A DNA stretch of 64,000 nucleotides from the NCBI RefSeq assembly GCF_900101765.1, contig NZ_LT627735.1:2945501-3009500 (forward strand), written 5' to 3'. The notes below the pieces were generated by a model. The model was given only the letters and a program-made list of their open reading frames with translations. It was not told the DNA's origin and did not search any database. Shown piece by piece: positions 35,938 through 46,432 of this stretch (its first letter is position 1; each line of letters begins with the position of its first letter). Source of the DNA: Nonlabens sp. Hel1_33_55 (lineage in GTDB: Bacteria; Bacteroidota; Bacteroidia; Flavobacteriales; Flavobacteriaceae). The position numbers were made by a program, and so were the translations under genes.

Positions 35938-37179
35938 CTACTGGTCTAATTCTAAACTAGCCATAATGAATGGTCCGGTACCTTTTGGATCATTGGGTCT
36001 AATGATTTCTCCCACGTAATATTCGTAAGAGCCATCTCTGTATGGATTGCCTCCTAAACCGGCTACACCACATATTTGGTTGAGGTTTACAAGGCCGTTA
36101 TCCTCTACAGTTACTAGATCATCAATGAGTCCTTTGTAAGCCTTTTCAGCTACTTGTCTATATTTTTGTGGCAGGTAGCCTTTACGAACTCCTTTAGCAA
36201 ATGCATAAGTAAACATGGACGTTCCTGAAGCTTCTAAATAGTTTCCTTCACGATCTCCTTGATCGATGACTTGATACCACAAACCAGATTCATCTTGTAC
36301 GGCAGTTATAGCCTCTGCAAACTGGTTGAGGTAGGTGACCATTCTAGCGTGACCAGGATGATCTTCTGGTAAAAAGTCCAGCACATCTACCATCGCCATA
36401 CCATACCAGCCCATTGCTCTAGACCAGAAATGAGGTGAGTTTCCAGTTTCCTTGTTGGCCCATTCCTGTTCCTTACTTTCATCCCATCCATGATACAACA
36501 ATCCAGTTTTTTCATCACGGCTGTGCTTTTGAATGAGGTCAAATTGTAACACCACGTCGTCATAAATTTGCTGAACTTCAGCTTCATTGTCTATGTATTC
36601 CTGTGCATATTTAATATGGAAAGGTTCTGCCATGTAGAGACCATCGAGCCACATTTGATGAGGATATACTTTCTTGTGCCAGTAGCCACCGTCAGAGGTT
36701 TTGGGCTGTGATTTCATTTGACTGTCTAGCGTTTCCATGGCAATTAGAAAACGTTCTTCCTTCGTTTTTGGATATAAGTAGAGCAGTACGTCACCAGACT
36801 TAATCATGTCTAGGTTTTGATTGGACAATTTATACGTTTCTATGGTTCCTGTGCTGTCAATGAGTTCATCTGCATAGTTATAGATGTAGTCATAATATTG
36901 TTCATTGGCTGTTTGCTCATACACTTTCGCGCAAGCGCTAAGAACCAAACCATTTGTATAGCTCCATCGAGGTTTTTCTTGAAAATCCAACATGGAAGCT
37001 TTGGGTACACGTTCCATCTCTGACAACATCATGCGCTCTGACCATTTCAAGTTGGCGGGAACCAGCATCTCCATATCTTGATTGGAATTAGCTGTTTCCA
37101 TAGGTTTTTCTTCCATGGATTTACAGCCGACCATGGAGACGATTGCAAATAAAAAAGAGGCAAAAGTTTTAAATTTCAT
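35938..37179 (-). CDS. GH105 unsaturated rhamnogalacturonyl/galacturonyl hydrolase
   Basis: 413 residues, lipoprotein signal (SMVGCKSMEE). The (alpha/alpha)6 barrel has SYTNGLVLSACAKVYEQ, HQMWLDGLYMAEPFHIKYA (the GH105 catalytic block), FWSRAMGWYGMAMVDVL and a C-terminal NPYRDGSYEYYVGE. It releases the unsaturated sugar made by the PL9 and PL10 lyases. An imperfect palindrome copy (ACTTTCGCGCAAGCG) lies at 36922-36936. Membrane-anchored, probably periplasmic. Confidence 0.93.
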   Translation of the reverse strand: MKFKTFASFLFAIVSMVGCKSMEEKPMETANSNQDMEMLVPANLKWSERMMLSEMERVPKASMLDFQEKPRWSYTNGLVLSACAKVYEQTANEQYYDYIYNYADELIDSTGTIETYKLSNQNLDMIKSGDVLLYLYPKTKEERFLIAMETLDSQMKSQPKTSDGGYWHKKVYPHQMWLDGLYMAEPFHIKYAQEYIDNEAEVQQIYDDVVLQFDLIQKHSRDEKTGLLYHGWDESKEQEWANKETGNSPHFWSRAMGWYGMAMVDVLDFLPEDHPGHARMVTYLNQFAEAITAVQDESGLWYQVIDQGDREGNYLEASGTSMFTYAFAKGVRKGYLPQKYRQVAEKAYKGLIDDLVTVEDNGLVNLNQICGVAGLGGNPYRDGSYEYYVGEIIRPNDPKGTGPFIMASLELDQ

Positions 37180-37187
37180 AGGGTGAA

Positions 37188-38174
37188 TTATAAAGAGTTG
37201 GAGTTTTCTAGCTGATTCAGTTTCAGGTCAAGGTCTGCGATAAATTTAGCCTCGTTTTTGATACCGTTTGTTTCTTGTTCCCACGCCCCTAAAAAGTAGT
37301 ACGTGATCTCCTGACTGGTAGGATTGAAAAGTACCAGATGATCATTGATTCCTTCTTGCTGTTGATTTACTTGATCAATTTTATAGAACAACGCCATGCC
37401 TAATTTATCATCATCACTTACCAGCGTTTGATTTCCATAGGTCGCGATATAGGCCCATGAATTGCCCTCTTTTTTCTGTAAAGGAATATTTTCAAACTTT
37501 ACAATACCAGTGCAGATTCCCGTAATTTCTTTTGAAGGTTTCAAAGTAGCTTTAGTAAATCTATCTTGCGGGAAAATGGATAATTTTGCTTCTAAGTCAA
37601 TGCTATCATTACCTGTTTTCCAATTTTCATAAGTGATATTTACCATGGATTCTCCTTCATTGTTTTGAACGATTGCAGTGGTATTTTCTACATTTCTAAA
37701 ATGTGCAATGGTATCGTTTATCATGCGGCCATAACCACCTATTCCCATGGATTTACCAGCTTTCAAAATGTCCTGTCCCCATGGTTGCGTTTCATGATAG
37801 GAGTCAAATCCATCCTGTCCCACATAAGGTAGCACGAGCGAGTCAACCTTCTTCCCAAAAATATCGATGGCATTGCGCCAGTCTAGATAAAGCCTGTATC
37901 CAACTTGACTATTTTCCCAGCCTGGACCTTCATATCTTATAAACCAAGAATGATCTGTATGTTCTGACGGTACATTGAGCGTATCAACATTTACAAAATT
38001 GCCATCAATATATTCACGATCATCCCAATGTCCACCTTCTTTCATTGAAATTTCTGCATAAGTGGTAAGTGAAGGAACCGGTTCTGGCTCTTGTTGTGAA
38101 GTAATCTGTTGATTTTCTCGTTTACACGAAAGCGCAATCATTAAAAACAGAGCTGGTAGCAAGATCTTTTTCAT
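37188..38174 (-). CDS. DUF4861 lipoprotein
   Basis: 328 residues from ATG at 38174; an upstream ATG would overlap the GH28 stop. The signal MKKILLPALFLMIALSCKRE has a lipobox ending in cysteine. The blocks YAEISMKEGGHWDDREYIDG and VGYRLYLDWRNAIDIFGKK are the DUF4861 pattern, often found in pectin and rhamnogalacturonan loci with GH105. Its activity is not established; a beta-sandwich sugar-binding or uronyl-related role has been guessed. Confidence 0.85.
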   Translation of the reverse strand: MKKILLPALFLMIALSCKRENQQITSQQEPEPVPSLTTYAEISMKEGGHWDDREYIDGNFVNVDTLNVPSEHTDHSWFIRYEGPGWENSQVGYRLYLDWRNAIDIFGKKVDSLVLPYVGQDGFDSYHETQPWGQDILKAGKSMGIGGYGRMINDTIAHFRNVENTTAIVQNNEGESMVNITYENWKTGNDSIDLEAKLSIFPQDRFTKATLKPSKEITGICTGIVKFENIPLQKKEGNSWAYIATYGNQTLVSDDDKLGMALFYKIDQVNQQQEGINDHLVLFNPTSQEITYYFLGAWEQETNGIKNEAKFIADLDLKLNQLENSNSL

Positions 38175-38190
38175 AAGTCGACTTTGTAGA

Positions 38191-39621
38191 TTAATATTTT
38201 TTACCATTAATAGTCACATTCTCAAATTTCAAAGGTTCAGAATTCTCTACAGATAGATCTGTTTCTGCATTTTTGATAGTGATGTTTTTGAGGGTAACGT
38301 TTTTCACAAGACTTTCTGGGCGCCCTTTAATTAAGACGCCGTATTTACCGCCATCTTCCACGGTTATATTTTCTAAATGGATGTTTTTGATAGAAGGAAT
38401 GAAATTGCCTTCCTGATTGGCATAAGTTCCATAATAGGCGTTTATCCTAAGCATCGCCTCTTTCACTTTTCCTACCTGAATGTCTTTCACAAATACATTT
38501 TCTACAAAACCACCTCTTAAAGAATTTGTTTTGATACGTATCGCTCGATCCAGTTCTGGACTGTCCATTTTACAATTTCTTACATAAACGTTGCGCACAC
38601 CTGCGGAGATCTCACTACCCATAACTACACCGCCATGCCCATCTTTCATGTCACAGTTCTCGACGACGATGTTTTCGCTGGGTATATTCACTACACGACC
38701 GTCATTGTTGCGACCTGATTTGATCGCGATACAATCATCACCTGTGTCAAACGTACAATTGGTGATGTGAACATTCTTAGCATATTCAGGATCGCAGCCA
38801 TCATTGTTGGGCCCGTGGCTATTGATAGTTACTCCATCAACTGTTACATTATTGGATTTGATAGGGTGAATAACCCAGAATGGTGCATTTAAAATCGTGA
38901 CACCCTCAATTAGTACATTCTCACAGCCAAAAGGCTGTATAAATTGTGGGCGCAGTTGATACCCTTCACCAAAAACTCTCTCTTCCACAGGTTTGTTTTC
39001 ATCTGAAAATGCCCACAACCTAGGGAGGTTATGATCATCACCTTGTTTAGGTTCACCTTCTATATAACCGTATTCTTCTTTGCCTACCCAATTCCACCAT
39101 TTAGTATTACTTGCCTGTCCATCAAATGTGCCGGTACCAGTTATAGCGATATTTTTTTCATAGTAGGAATAAATGAGCGGCGAGTAGTTCATCAACTCCT
39201 GGCCTTCATAAGAAGTATGAACAAGTGGTAGATAGTCTTTAGTGTCTGTAGAAAAAAGGACAACGGCCCCATCTTCAAGATGAAGATTGACATTGCTTTT
39301 TAAGTAAATAGCTCCAGTGAGGAATCTGCCTTCAGGGATAATTACTTTACCGCCTCCAGCAGCATTGCAACTTTCTATGGCATTTTTAATTGCTGCAGTA
39401 TTGTCAGTTGTACCGTCTGCTACTGCTCCGTAATCCAGTATGCTAAACGTTTTGTTTTGGAACTTTGGTACAACTATATTTTTTATGATAAGGTCTGCCG
39501 CTGCAAAGTTATCTGTTGGTATACCTTTATCTGTCACTGTAGTTTTACAACTAAATAAAAAAGTGCTTAACAATAGCAAGGAGAATAAAATCCTAAAATT
39601 AGTTTTGAATATTTTTTTCAT
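38191..39621 (-). CDS. GH28 polygalacturonase (lipoprotein)
   Basis: 476 residues, lipoprotein signal LLLSTFLFSCKTT. The beta-helix carries the four GH28 signatures: NNDGCDPEYAKNV (for NTD), FDTGDDCIAIKSG (DD), DGHGGVVMGSE (GHG) and RIKTNSLRGG (RIK). The FQNKTFSILDYGAVADGTTD start is the pectate-lyase-3-type cap. It hydrolyses galacturonan, probably at non-reducing ends. It is the first enzyme gene after a hairpin that separates it from the SusCD/SGBP genes. Confidence 0.95.
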   Translation of the reverse strand: MKKIFKTNFRILFSLLLLSTFLFSCKTTVTDKGIPTDNFAAADLIIKNIVVPKFQNKTFSILDYGAVADGTTDNTAAIKNAIESCNAAGGGKVIIPEGRFLTGAIYLKSNVNLHLEDGAVVLFSTDTKDYLPLVHTSYEGQELMNYSPLIYSYYEKNIAITGTGTFDGQASNTKWWNWVGKEEYGYIEGEPKQGDDHNLPRLWAFSDENKPVEERVFGEGYQLRPQFIQPFGCENVLIEGVTILNAPFWVIHPIKSNNVTVDGVTINSHGPNNDGCDPEYAKNVHITNCTFDTGDDCIAIKSGRNNDGRVVNIPSENIVVENCDMKDGHGGVVMGSEISAGVRNVYVRNCKMDSPELDRAIRIKTNSLRGGFVENVFVKDIQVGKVKEAMLRINAYYGTYANQEGNFIPSIKNIHLENITVEDGGKYGVLIKGRPESLVKNVTLKNITIKNAETDLSVENSEPLKFENVTINGKKY

Positions 39622-39664
39622 GGGTTTTGAAATCTAATATGTATAGCTATAAATCTTGTTAATC

Positions 39665-39698
39665 AAAAAGAGGTATGCATCAAGTGTATACCTCTTTT
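39665..39698 (-). terminator. Hairpin between the SGBP and GH28 genes
   Basis: Stem arms AAAAGAGGTATGCA (39666-39679) and TGTATACCTCTTTT (39685-39698) with a five-base loop; 13 of 14 pairs on the minus strand, followed by T. It lies inside the operon, so it probably acts as a partial terminator or 3' stabiliser that keeps transport genes above the enzyme genes. Confidence 0.6.
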
Positions 39699-39725
39699 CA
39701 TTGCTAACTCATTATCTAAACTTAT

Positions 39726-41294
39726 TTATCGCAACCATCTCGGGTCACCTATGTTATTATCTATAATCGTTTGATTGGAGACGCTAAAATTTCCGTTTTC
39801 AGCATCTTGATATGCAGGATCTAAATTAAAGAATGTTGTAGATCCATCAAATCTTGGGTTAGTAGGATCAAAGAAGCCAGGCGCATTGAAATAATTATTG
39901 TTGGAAAATTCAATGTTCTCATCAGTTCTACTTTGGTTAGAATAATATCCTTCTGTATCTGTGATTAGATTATTTCTTACGATTATATCGTTCATTTGGT
40001 ATCGTACGTATAGGACTCTTCTGGACGAGTTGTTGCAAACAGCATATAGTGTACAATTCTCAAGCAAAACATTTATGGTAATTCCAGTTTGTGTAGTGTC
40101 ACCTGCATCATCAATCCTAAAGAAGTCGCGTCCTGGAGCACAATTATTGAACGTGCTGTTAGTAACAGATGTATTGAAAACATCAGAATTTCTAAAGTCT
40201 ATAAAATCACCTCCAGTTGTAATCACGTCAGTAACTATACAATTATTTACCGTAAGTGATTGTAGAACCGCTCCTGATTCATTACCGGCTATAAACGACC
40301 TATTGTAATCATGCACATTGCAACCATCTACAACTAAAGAGTCAAAAGCATCAGCACCAGAATATCGTATTGTATCTATAAGTTCAGTAGCAACATCTCC
40401 AGACAGGTCAAGATCTATTAAATTAATGTCGGTTCCTCCAGTTACGATTGAAAAGCTTACTCTTAGCATTGGTTTATCATAGCTCAATAAACCTCTTATA
40501 GTAAGTGGCTTATCCAAAACGACCGTTCCCGTTTGACTTGTATAATCGCCAGCTTCAAGTAATAGTATATCTCCAGGGTTAGCATCGGCTATTCTTTGTA
40601 GTAAATCATCTGCTGGAGTAATGACGTTTCCTGTATTTCTGTCAACTTCTGTTGTGAAGTTTTGAATACCTCTTATATTATTCCCGTTAAGTAAAGTTGC
40701 AGTGTAGTCAGTCTCTCCTGTCAATCCGGTAATAGTTGCCATCCCATCAATAACTTCTTGAGGTGTGATTTGTCTCGTTATGGCGTCGGTACTACCGCGG
40801 TTTAAAATTATAGTTGTTACAGTACTACCTGGCACCCATCTTAATAAGGCTTGATTAGACATTATATCGCCATCCTGAGAAGGAAGGAATATTTGTTCTG
40901 TTAGTGTTTGCGCAATTACTGCGGTAGAAAAATTGGAATTGTTGATTCCTCTAGAACTTATCGCCTGTACTCGCACATAATAAAGAGTTTCTGCTGCAAG
41001 CAGGATTCTGACGGGCAATTCATTTGCTGTTGTCTCTATAGATTCAACTAAAGTTGCAAAGTCGGGATCCTCACTTATCTCGACAAGATAATTGTTTACA
41101 TTCTCATCAGGATTCCAGGTAAGCTCTACCGTTGTTTGCGTTCGTATTTGCGCTCTTACGTTGACAGGTGCAAATTCACGAGATACATCCAGCTCTGTAA
41201 TTAGATCTTCATCTTCAGTACAATTAGTGGTTACTAAAAGAAACAACACTGCTCCCAATACAACTCTAAATACCTTTGTGGCTTTATTTATCAT
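39726..41294 (-). CDS. Surface glycan-binding lipoprotein (FN3, DUF4957, DUF5123)
   Basis: 522 residues. Lipoprotein signal ending TTNCTEDED. Residues about 45-135 are a fibronectin type III domain (VELTWNPDENVNNYLVEIS), then a short FN3-like segment, then a parallel beta-helix region matching DUF4957 and DUF5123, with IRGLLSYDKPMLRV and YRSFIAGNESGAVLQ-like turns. It follows SusD, the SusE/SGBP place, so it probably holds galacturonan at the cell surface. It has no catalytic motifs that I can see. Confidence 0.85.
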   Translation of the reverse strand: MINKATKVFRVVLGAVLFLLVTTNCTEDEDLITELDVSREFAPVNVRAQIRTQTTVELTWNPDENVNNYLVEISEDPDFATLVESIETTANELPVRILLAAETLYYVRVQAISSRGINNSNFSTAVIAQTLTEQIFLPSQDGDIMSNQALLRWVPGSTVTTIILNRGSTDAITRQITPQEVIDGMATITGLTGETDYTATLLNGNNIRGIQNFTTEVDRNTGNVITPADDLLQRIADANPGDILLLEAGDYTSQTGTVVLDKPLTIRGLLSYDKPMLRVSFSIVTGGTDINLIDLDLSGDVATELIDTIRYSGADAFDSLVVDGCNVHDYNRSFIAGNESGAVLQSLTVNNCIVTDVITTGGDFIDFRNSDVFNTSVTNSTFNNCAPGRDFFRIDDAGDTTQTGITINVLLENCTLYAVCNNSSRRVLYVRYQMNDIIVRNNLITDTEGYYSNQSRTDENIEFSNNNYFNAPGFFDPTNPRFDGSTTFFNLDPAYQDAENGNFSVSNQTIIDNNIGDPRWLR

Positions 41295-41323
41295 AATAAC
41301 TCATATTATTTGTTTGTAAACTT

Positions 41324-43111
41324 TTAGTACCCGTAATCATTCACTAGTTGACCGTTGCTACCGTCAATAAAGGTTTGCCATATAGGCCAGAATTGTCGGT
41401 CGTCTGGATCAACGCCTTCTTTAAATAAGGTGTTGATATCCACATCTTCTAATGTAGTCCAGTTAAATTCAGAAAATTCAGGTCCTGGTGATTGGGTTTC
41501 GCCTCTATTCAATCCAAAAATCTCCAAAGTTTCATTATCCTCTGCATATCTAAAATAAAGAGTGGTAGGCACATCAGCGTATTCTCCAGAACGATTTTGA
41601 AGGTTTGCTAGTTTCATCTTAGCTTCTCGTAAGTTGGCACCAAGCAAATTCCATCTAATGAGATTTTGCTTTCTCTCTGCCTCACCTGTAAACTCATACT
41701 TATTTTCCAAAACAAGCGCATCAAACATTGCTTGTTTAGAACCTAAATTGTCTACATATGAATCCACTTGTTGTGCTTGCATAGACGATGGAAAGGCTCT
41801 TCTACGTACTTGCTTCAAATACGGTGCAGCTGCTCCTGGTCCCTGCAATTCATTAGCAGCTTCAGCTGCTAATAATAGTACTTCTGCATACCGCATATAG
41901 ATTTTATTGACTCCATCGTCATTGGTAGATGTTACATATCTGTTCATCCATTCATAACGAAATTTTCCAAAATACCAAGTACTCAACCCAACCAGTTCTT
42001 GTTGAGCGAAGCCATCTATAGGTGTTCCATATTCATATGGAATACAAGTAATATCTCTGCGAGTATCATTCTCATTATAGTCATAAAAAAGATTAGGCAG
42101 TGGTCCTGCAATACCGCCTCTAGGTTGAGCCGTGTGTTGATCAATTCCACGATGTCTCACCGCAAAGGAAAACAGTACACGTCCTCTACCTGCGGCAAAT
42201 GGTATTTCCCACAATGATTCTCTACCAGCGCTTACGACTTCTTCATTAAGATCTCTCCATAGTCTTTCGAAAGTCGGTGCCAGTTGAACTCTTCCACTAT
42301 TTATAACGGTGTCAGCTTCTGCAAGAGCTAGTGTATACATGTTATTGACAGAAAGTTCTGGGTCATTCGATCTTCTCACACCATCAGGATATTGCTGGAA
42401 GCCGCTAGCAACCATGGCTAATCTAGCTCTAAGCGACTTTACAAAGGCTTTATTTACACGTTCTACTGATGTTGTAAGTGAATTCTCGTTAGGCCACGCT
42501 ACCAGTTGTGAAGCCTCTTCTAAATCAGATATGATTCTTTTATAGATTTCATCTCTATTTGTTTTTGGCAGGTATAAAGTTTCTGGAGTGATAGGTTCAA
42601 ATCGAGCAGGAACGTCTCCCCAAGCCTTCATTAAGTCAGCATAGTAAACAGCTCTATAAGTCAATGCCTCTCCTAATAGTTGACCCAAGTCTTCATTCTC
42701 ATCTATATTTCCAAAACTACGTAGCCCATTGATGCAAATATTGGCACGTTCAATACCTAGATACATTTGTGCCCACGCATTATTGTCCGTATTCATTTGA
42801 GGATTAGTTGGTTCTGCGTCATATATCATTAATTCTGCTGTGGCATTGTTCGCTTGAGTAGAATTGTAATTTCTTTCTGCATCAGTATTGAAACCATAAA
42901 ATGGTATAAAGCGTCCACGATAAGAGTTGGTTTGTCCCATTGGTTCCAGTATCCCGTCAACGGCACCTTTGGCAAGTCCAAAAGTTGAAAAAATTACAGA
43001 CTCCTCTAAGGACGATTGTGCTGGTGCTTCTAAAAATTCCCCTTCAACATCCTCACAAGAATTGAAAAGACTTATGGAAAATATTACAATAGCAAGTTTT
43101 ATATATTTCAT
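41324..43111 (-). CDS. SusD/RagB family nutrient-binding lipoprotein
   Basis: 595 residues, lipobox FNSCEDVEG. Contains the SusD TPR-like helices (NNAWAQMYLGIERANICINGL, LTYRAVYYADLMKAWGDVP) and a C-terminal RagB/SusD region (EFTGEAERKQNLIRW). It forms the lid on the SusC barrel and captures pectin oligosaccharides. It lies 17 bases after SusC. Confidence 0.95.
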   Translation of the reverse strand: MKYIKLAIVIFSISLFNSCEDVEGEFLEAPAQSSLEESVIFSTFGLAKGAVDGILEPMGQTNSYRGRFIPFYGFNTDAERNYNSTQANNATAELMIYDAEPTNPQMNTDNNAWAQMYLGIERANICINGLRSFGNIDENEDLGQLLGEALTYRAVYYADLMKAWGDVPARFEPITPETLYLPKTNRDEIYKRIISDLEEASQLVAWPNENSLTTSVERVNKAFVKSLRARLAMVASGFQQYPDGVRRSNDPELSVNNMYTLALAEADTVINSGRVQLAPTFERLWRDLNEEVVSAGRESLWEIPFAAGRGRVLFSFAVRHRGIDQHTAQPRGGIAGPLPNLFYDYNENDTRRDITCIPYEYGTPIDGFAQQELVGLSTWYFGKFRYEWMNRYVTSTNDDGVNKIYMRYAEVLLLAAEAANELQGPGAAAPYLKQVRRRAFPSSMQAQQVDSYVDNLGSKQAMFDALVLENKYEFTGEAERKQNLIRWNLLGANLREAKMKLANLQNRSGEYADVPTTLYFRYAEDNETLEIFGLNRGETQSPGPEFSEFNWTTLEDVDINTLFKEGVDPDDRQFWPIWQTFIDGSNGQLVNDYGY

Positions 43112-43128
43112 CTTTTATAAAATGTTAA

Positions 43129-46100
43129 TTAGAAATTAAGGTTAAGTCCAAATACTATTTGTCTACTTCTAGGATATGGAGAGAAGTCAACACCTGGTGT
43201 TAGAGGTGTTCTTCTACGAGTTGAAACCTCTGGATCAAGACCTGAGTATTTAGTAAGAATAAATACATTATTGGCAGTGGCGTAGAACCTTATTTTAGTG
43301 AGACCGTAATCTGAAATAAGGGAACCTGGTAACGTGTAACCTAAACTCAATGTATTTAAACGTAGGAAAGATCCATCTTCAACTGCCCAGTCACTAAAAA
43401 CAAACCTATCTGAAAATGGAGACCATAATGTGGTATTCGCATTAAGCGCTGCTAATTCTTGAGGGTCTTGTACTAATAATCCTGTTTCTGGGTTCAAATT
43501 AGTCCAGCGTACTCCATCTGCCTGTACCGTGCTCAAATTACGATATTGGCTATTGAGGTTTGAGGTGCTAAACTCAATCTTATTTGCATTATAAACATCA
43601 TTACCTATGCTGAAATTGAATGCAGCTGTAAGATCAAATCCATAAGCATTTGCATTAAGAACAAAACCTCCTACGGCATCTGGATTTGCATCTCCTATAA
43701 AAGTTTGATCATCGACATCTATAATACCGTCGCCATTAAGATCCTTCAATTTCATATTTCCAGGTCTTGGTGTACCTACTATTCCTTCATTGCTAGGAAC
43801 TCCATCAATCAATGTGTATGGCTGTGTTGCGTTAGCATCATAATTGAAGTCTTCAATTTCATATCTTCCATTACTTACGTATCCATACATTAATCCTATA
43901 GGTTTTCCTACTTCCACTAGGTAATCATTGTTTATTTGAGATGACGCCCAGTTAGTATTTTCTCCAAAATTTTGCAGGTCGCCTCCTAATGAATTAAGTC
44001 TATTCGTATTGAATCCAACATTGAAGGAAAGATCAGCACCGTAATTCTCTTCGTTAAACAAAGTGTAGTTTAATGTAAGATCAATACCAGTATTTTGTAT
44101 TTCTCCCAAGTTTCTGAACTGACTTATATACCCAGTTCCCGGTGTTGGAAAGCGTACGAGAAGATCTGAAGTCACATTTTTGTAAACCTCTGCGGTACCT
44201 GAAAAACGACCTTTAAATAGACTAAAATCTAAACCAGCATTTTGAGTTACAGTAGTTTCCCATTTTAGGTCTGGGTTGAAAAGTGTATTTGACGTCGACC
44301 AGTAATCACTGATGTTATTTAGGAAGTTGGTGTCATTTGATTCAAAGGTTTGAACCGCTTGATTGGGAGGAATATTGTTGTTACCTACCGCACCGTAACT
44401 GACTCTTAATTTTAGTGCTTCAATCCAGTTTACTTCATTAAGAAAATCTTCCTGATCCAGTTTCCAAGCAATAGCAGCTGACGGGAAGTAACCCCATCTA
44501 TTTCCCCTTGCGAACTTACTGGATCCATCTGCTCTGAATGTTGCAGTAAATAGATAGCGGTTTAATAAGCTATAATTAGCACGTCCAAAGAAGGATAATA
44601 ACTTGTCATCTGCACTTATAAAATTATCTACCAGATTGGGAGAACCTTGTGTGGTCAAGCTTACGGCGTTATCAAATGTAAAGTCAGTTGGATACCCATT
44701 AATTTCTGTAGTCGTACGAGTGTCTTTATTAATAATGATTTCCTGCCCTAATAATATCTGTAGATTCTGGTCATTATTCAAAAACTCTTTGAAGTCATAA
44801 TTAAGTGTATTTGCGTTTCTAAATGATTCACGTTTACGGTCTGATAAGATCAATGATGGTAAACCTTGATTTTCGGCAGTTGGTATGTTATTAGAGTAAT
44901 ATGTAGACCGTCCATAAAAACGGTAATCCAGATCATTTCTGAAATCGATACCTAGATCAGATTGCAGTTCAAGATTATCAATGACCTCCCATGTTATACC
45001 ACCCAACAGATTGTAGTTCCTTCTGTTTTGTTGTCTTTGATTATCTGCAACTGAAACTAATGGATTTACTAGATATCCAGCTAATGCCTCGTCAGTATTG
45101 GTAGTTGTAATACCTGGAAGAGGAATAGGAGAATATCCTACACTATTTCTTAGACGTGCATCTGCAGATGAAAATTCATTCTGTTCATTAGCGCCACCAC
45201 CATTTATTTCTGTGTCAGAATATCGTATTGTAAATGCAAGGGATAAGTTTTCACGGGCCTTACTTTTTAATGCAAGCGATAGGTTATCTCTTTTAAAATC
45301 GGAACCTATCTGGATAGCTTTTTGATCGAAATGTGCATAATTGAAATTAAAATTAATTTTATCAGATCCACCTCTTATGGCTAGATCCCGACTATTGACT
45401 TTTCCTTGCTCTCCATAAACCAGTTTTTGCCAGTTATTCCCTTTCAAACCTATGTACTGATCATAATCTTGCCATTCTCCAAAGAACCGCTCGTATGTTT
45501 CTGGAAGATCTCTTAGTAGTGCATACTCACGTTGCCACAAGACGAAATCCTCTGGTTGCAAAACATCGATGGTATTTGCAATTTTACTATACCCAAAGTA
45601 TGCATTTGAGCTAACACTTATTTTTCCTGTTTGACCTTTCTTGGTGGTGACGAGAACTACCCCATTTGCTCCACGAGAACCGTAGATTGCCGTTGAGGAA
45701 GCATCTTTCAGAACTGTTATAGTCTCAATATCAGTTGGTGAAATATCATTCAAACTAGCGATAGGAAAACCATCCACTATGATCAAGGGCGAACTGTCCT
45801 GTGTCAAAGACCCGGCGCCACGAACTTTTAGATTTATTTCTGCATCGGGAGATCCTTCAGAAGAGGTTACTTGTACACCTGCTAGACGTCCTGTAAGAGC
45901 CTCGGCCACGTTTGAAATAGGTTGTTTTGTCAATGCCTCTCCTCCAATAGATACTACAGATCCGGTTAGATCAGATTTTTTGACTGATCCATAACCTATT
46001 ATGACAATCTCATCCAGGGCTTCCTGACTAGGTTCCAAACTAACGGTAAGATTGGTTTGATCAACTATCACAATTTCTTTGTTTAGATAGCCTACATAAG

Positions 46101-46389
46101 AGAACACCAGTGTAGGATTCTCAGTCTGTGCATCAAAAGAGAAGTTACCATCAAAATCAGTCACCGTACCTATAGTTGTGCCTTTAACAAAAACAGTAAC
46201 ATTTAACAAAGGCTCTCCAGTATCAGCTGCGGTAACACTACCACTTATTATATTTTGACTAAATGCCAAAGAATTACCCGATAGTATTAATGTCACAAAT
46301 AGTATAGCCCCTAAAAGACCTTTTGATGACCGACTTGATTTTGTTTCTTTTGATTTGAAAAACAACGAATGAACTGTATTAAAAACCAT
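43129..46389 (-). CDS. SusC/RagA family TonB-linked outer membrane transporter
   Basis: 1086 residues. After the signal (about 1-45, end SLAFSQ), a carboxypeptidase-regulatory-like domain IISGSVTAADTGEPLLNVTV leads to the TonB box DEIVIIGYG and the plug with IRGAGSLTQ-type VRGAGSLTQDSSPLIIVDG. The 22-strand barrel ends in FGLNLNF with a terminal Phe. It imports pectin fragments, driven by TonB, with the adjacent SusD. First gene of the eight-gene minus-strand operon with a LacI-type operator at its promoter. Confidence 0.96.
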   Translation of the reverse strand: MVFNTVHSLFFKSKETKSSRSSKGLLGAILFVTLILSGNSLAFSQNIISGSVTAADTGEPLLNVTVFVKGTTIGTVTDFDGNFSFDAQTENPTLVFSYVGYLNKEIVIVDQTNLTVSLEPSQEALDEIVIIGYGSVKKSDLTGSVVSIGGEALTKQPISNVAEALTGRLAGVQVTSSEGSPDAEINLKVRGAGSLTQDSSPLIIVDGFPIASLNDISPTDIETITVLKDASSTAIYGSRGANGVVLVTTKKGQTGKISVSSNAYFGYSKIANTIDVLQPEDFVLWQREYALLRDLPETYERFFGEWQDYDQYIGLKGNNWQKLVYGEQGKVNSRDLAIRGGSDKINFNFNYAHFDQKAIQIGSDFKRDNLSLALKSKARENLSLAFTIRYSDTEINGGGANEQNEFSSADARLRNSVGYSPIPLPGITTTNTDEALAGYLVNPLVSVADNQRQQNRRNYNLLGGITWEVIDNLELQSDLGIDFRNDLDYRFYGRSTYYSNNIPTAENQGLPSLILSDRKRESFRNANTLNYDFKEFLNNDQNLQILLGQEIIINKDTRTTTEINGYPTDFTFDNAVSLTTQGSPNLVDNFISADDKLLSFFGRANYSLLNRYLFTATFRADGSSKFARGNRWGYFPSAAIAWKLDQEDFLNEVNWIEALKLRVSYGAVGNNNIPPNQAVQTFESNDTNFLNNISDYWSTSNTLFNPDLKWETTVTQNAGLDFSLFKGRFSGTAEVYKNVTSDLLVRFPTPGTGYISQFRNLGEIQNTGIDLTLNYTLFNEENYGADLSFNVGFNTNRLNSLGGDLQNFGENTNWASSQINNDYLVEVGKPIGLMYGYVSNGRYEIEDFNYDANATQPYTLIDGVPSNEGIVGTPRPGNMKLKDLNGDGIIDVDDQTFIGDANPDAVGGFVLNANAYGFDLTAAFNFSIGNDVYNANKIEFSTSNLNSQYRNLSTVQADGVRWTNLNPETGLLVQDPQELAALNANTTLWSPFSDRFVFSDWAVEDGSFLRLNTLSLGYTLPGSLISDYGLTKIRFYATANNVFILTKYSGLDPEVSTRRRTPLTPGVDFSPYPRSRQIVFGLNLNF

Positions 46390-46418
46390 AGGCTGATTTA
46401 ATTAAATGATTACTTAAA

Positions 46419-46432
46419 TGTAATCGATTGCA
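46419..46432. promoter_or_regulatory. LacI-type operator 3 (susC operon)
   Basis: TGTAATCGATTGCA, 13 of 14 palindrome positions. On the minus strand it follows the -7 element by one base-step (TACATTTG, then the operator), the same layout as at uxaC. Confidence 0.8.
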
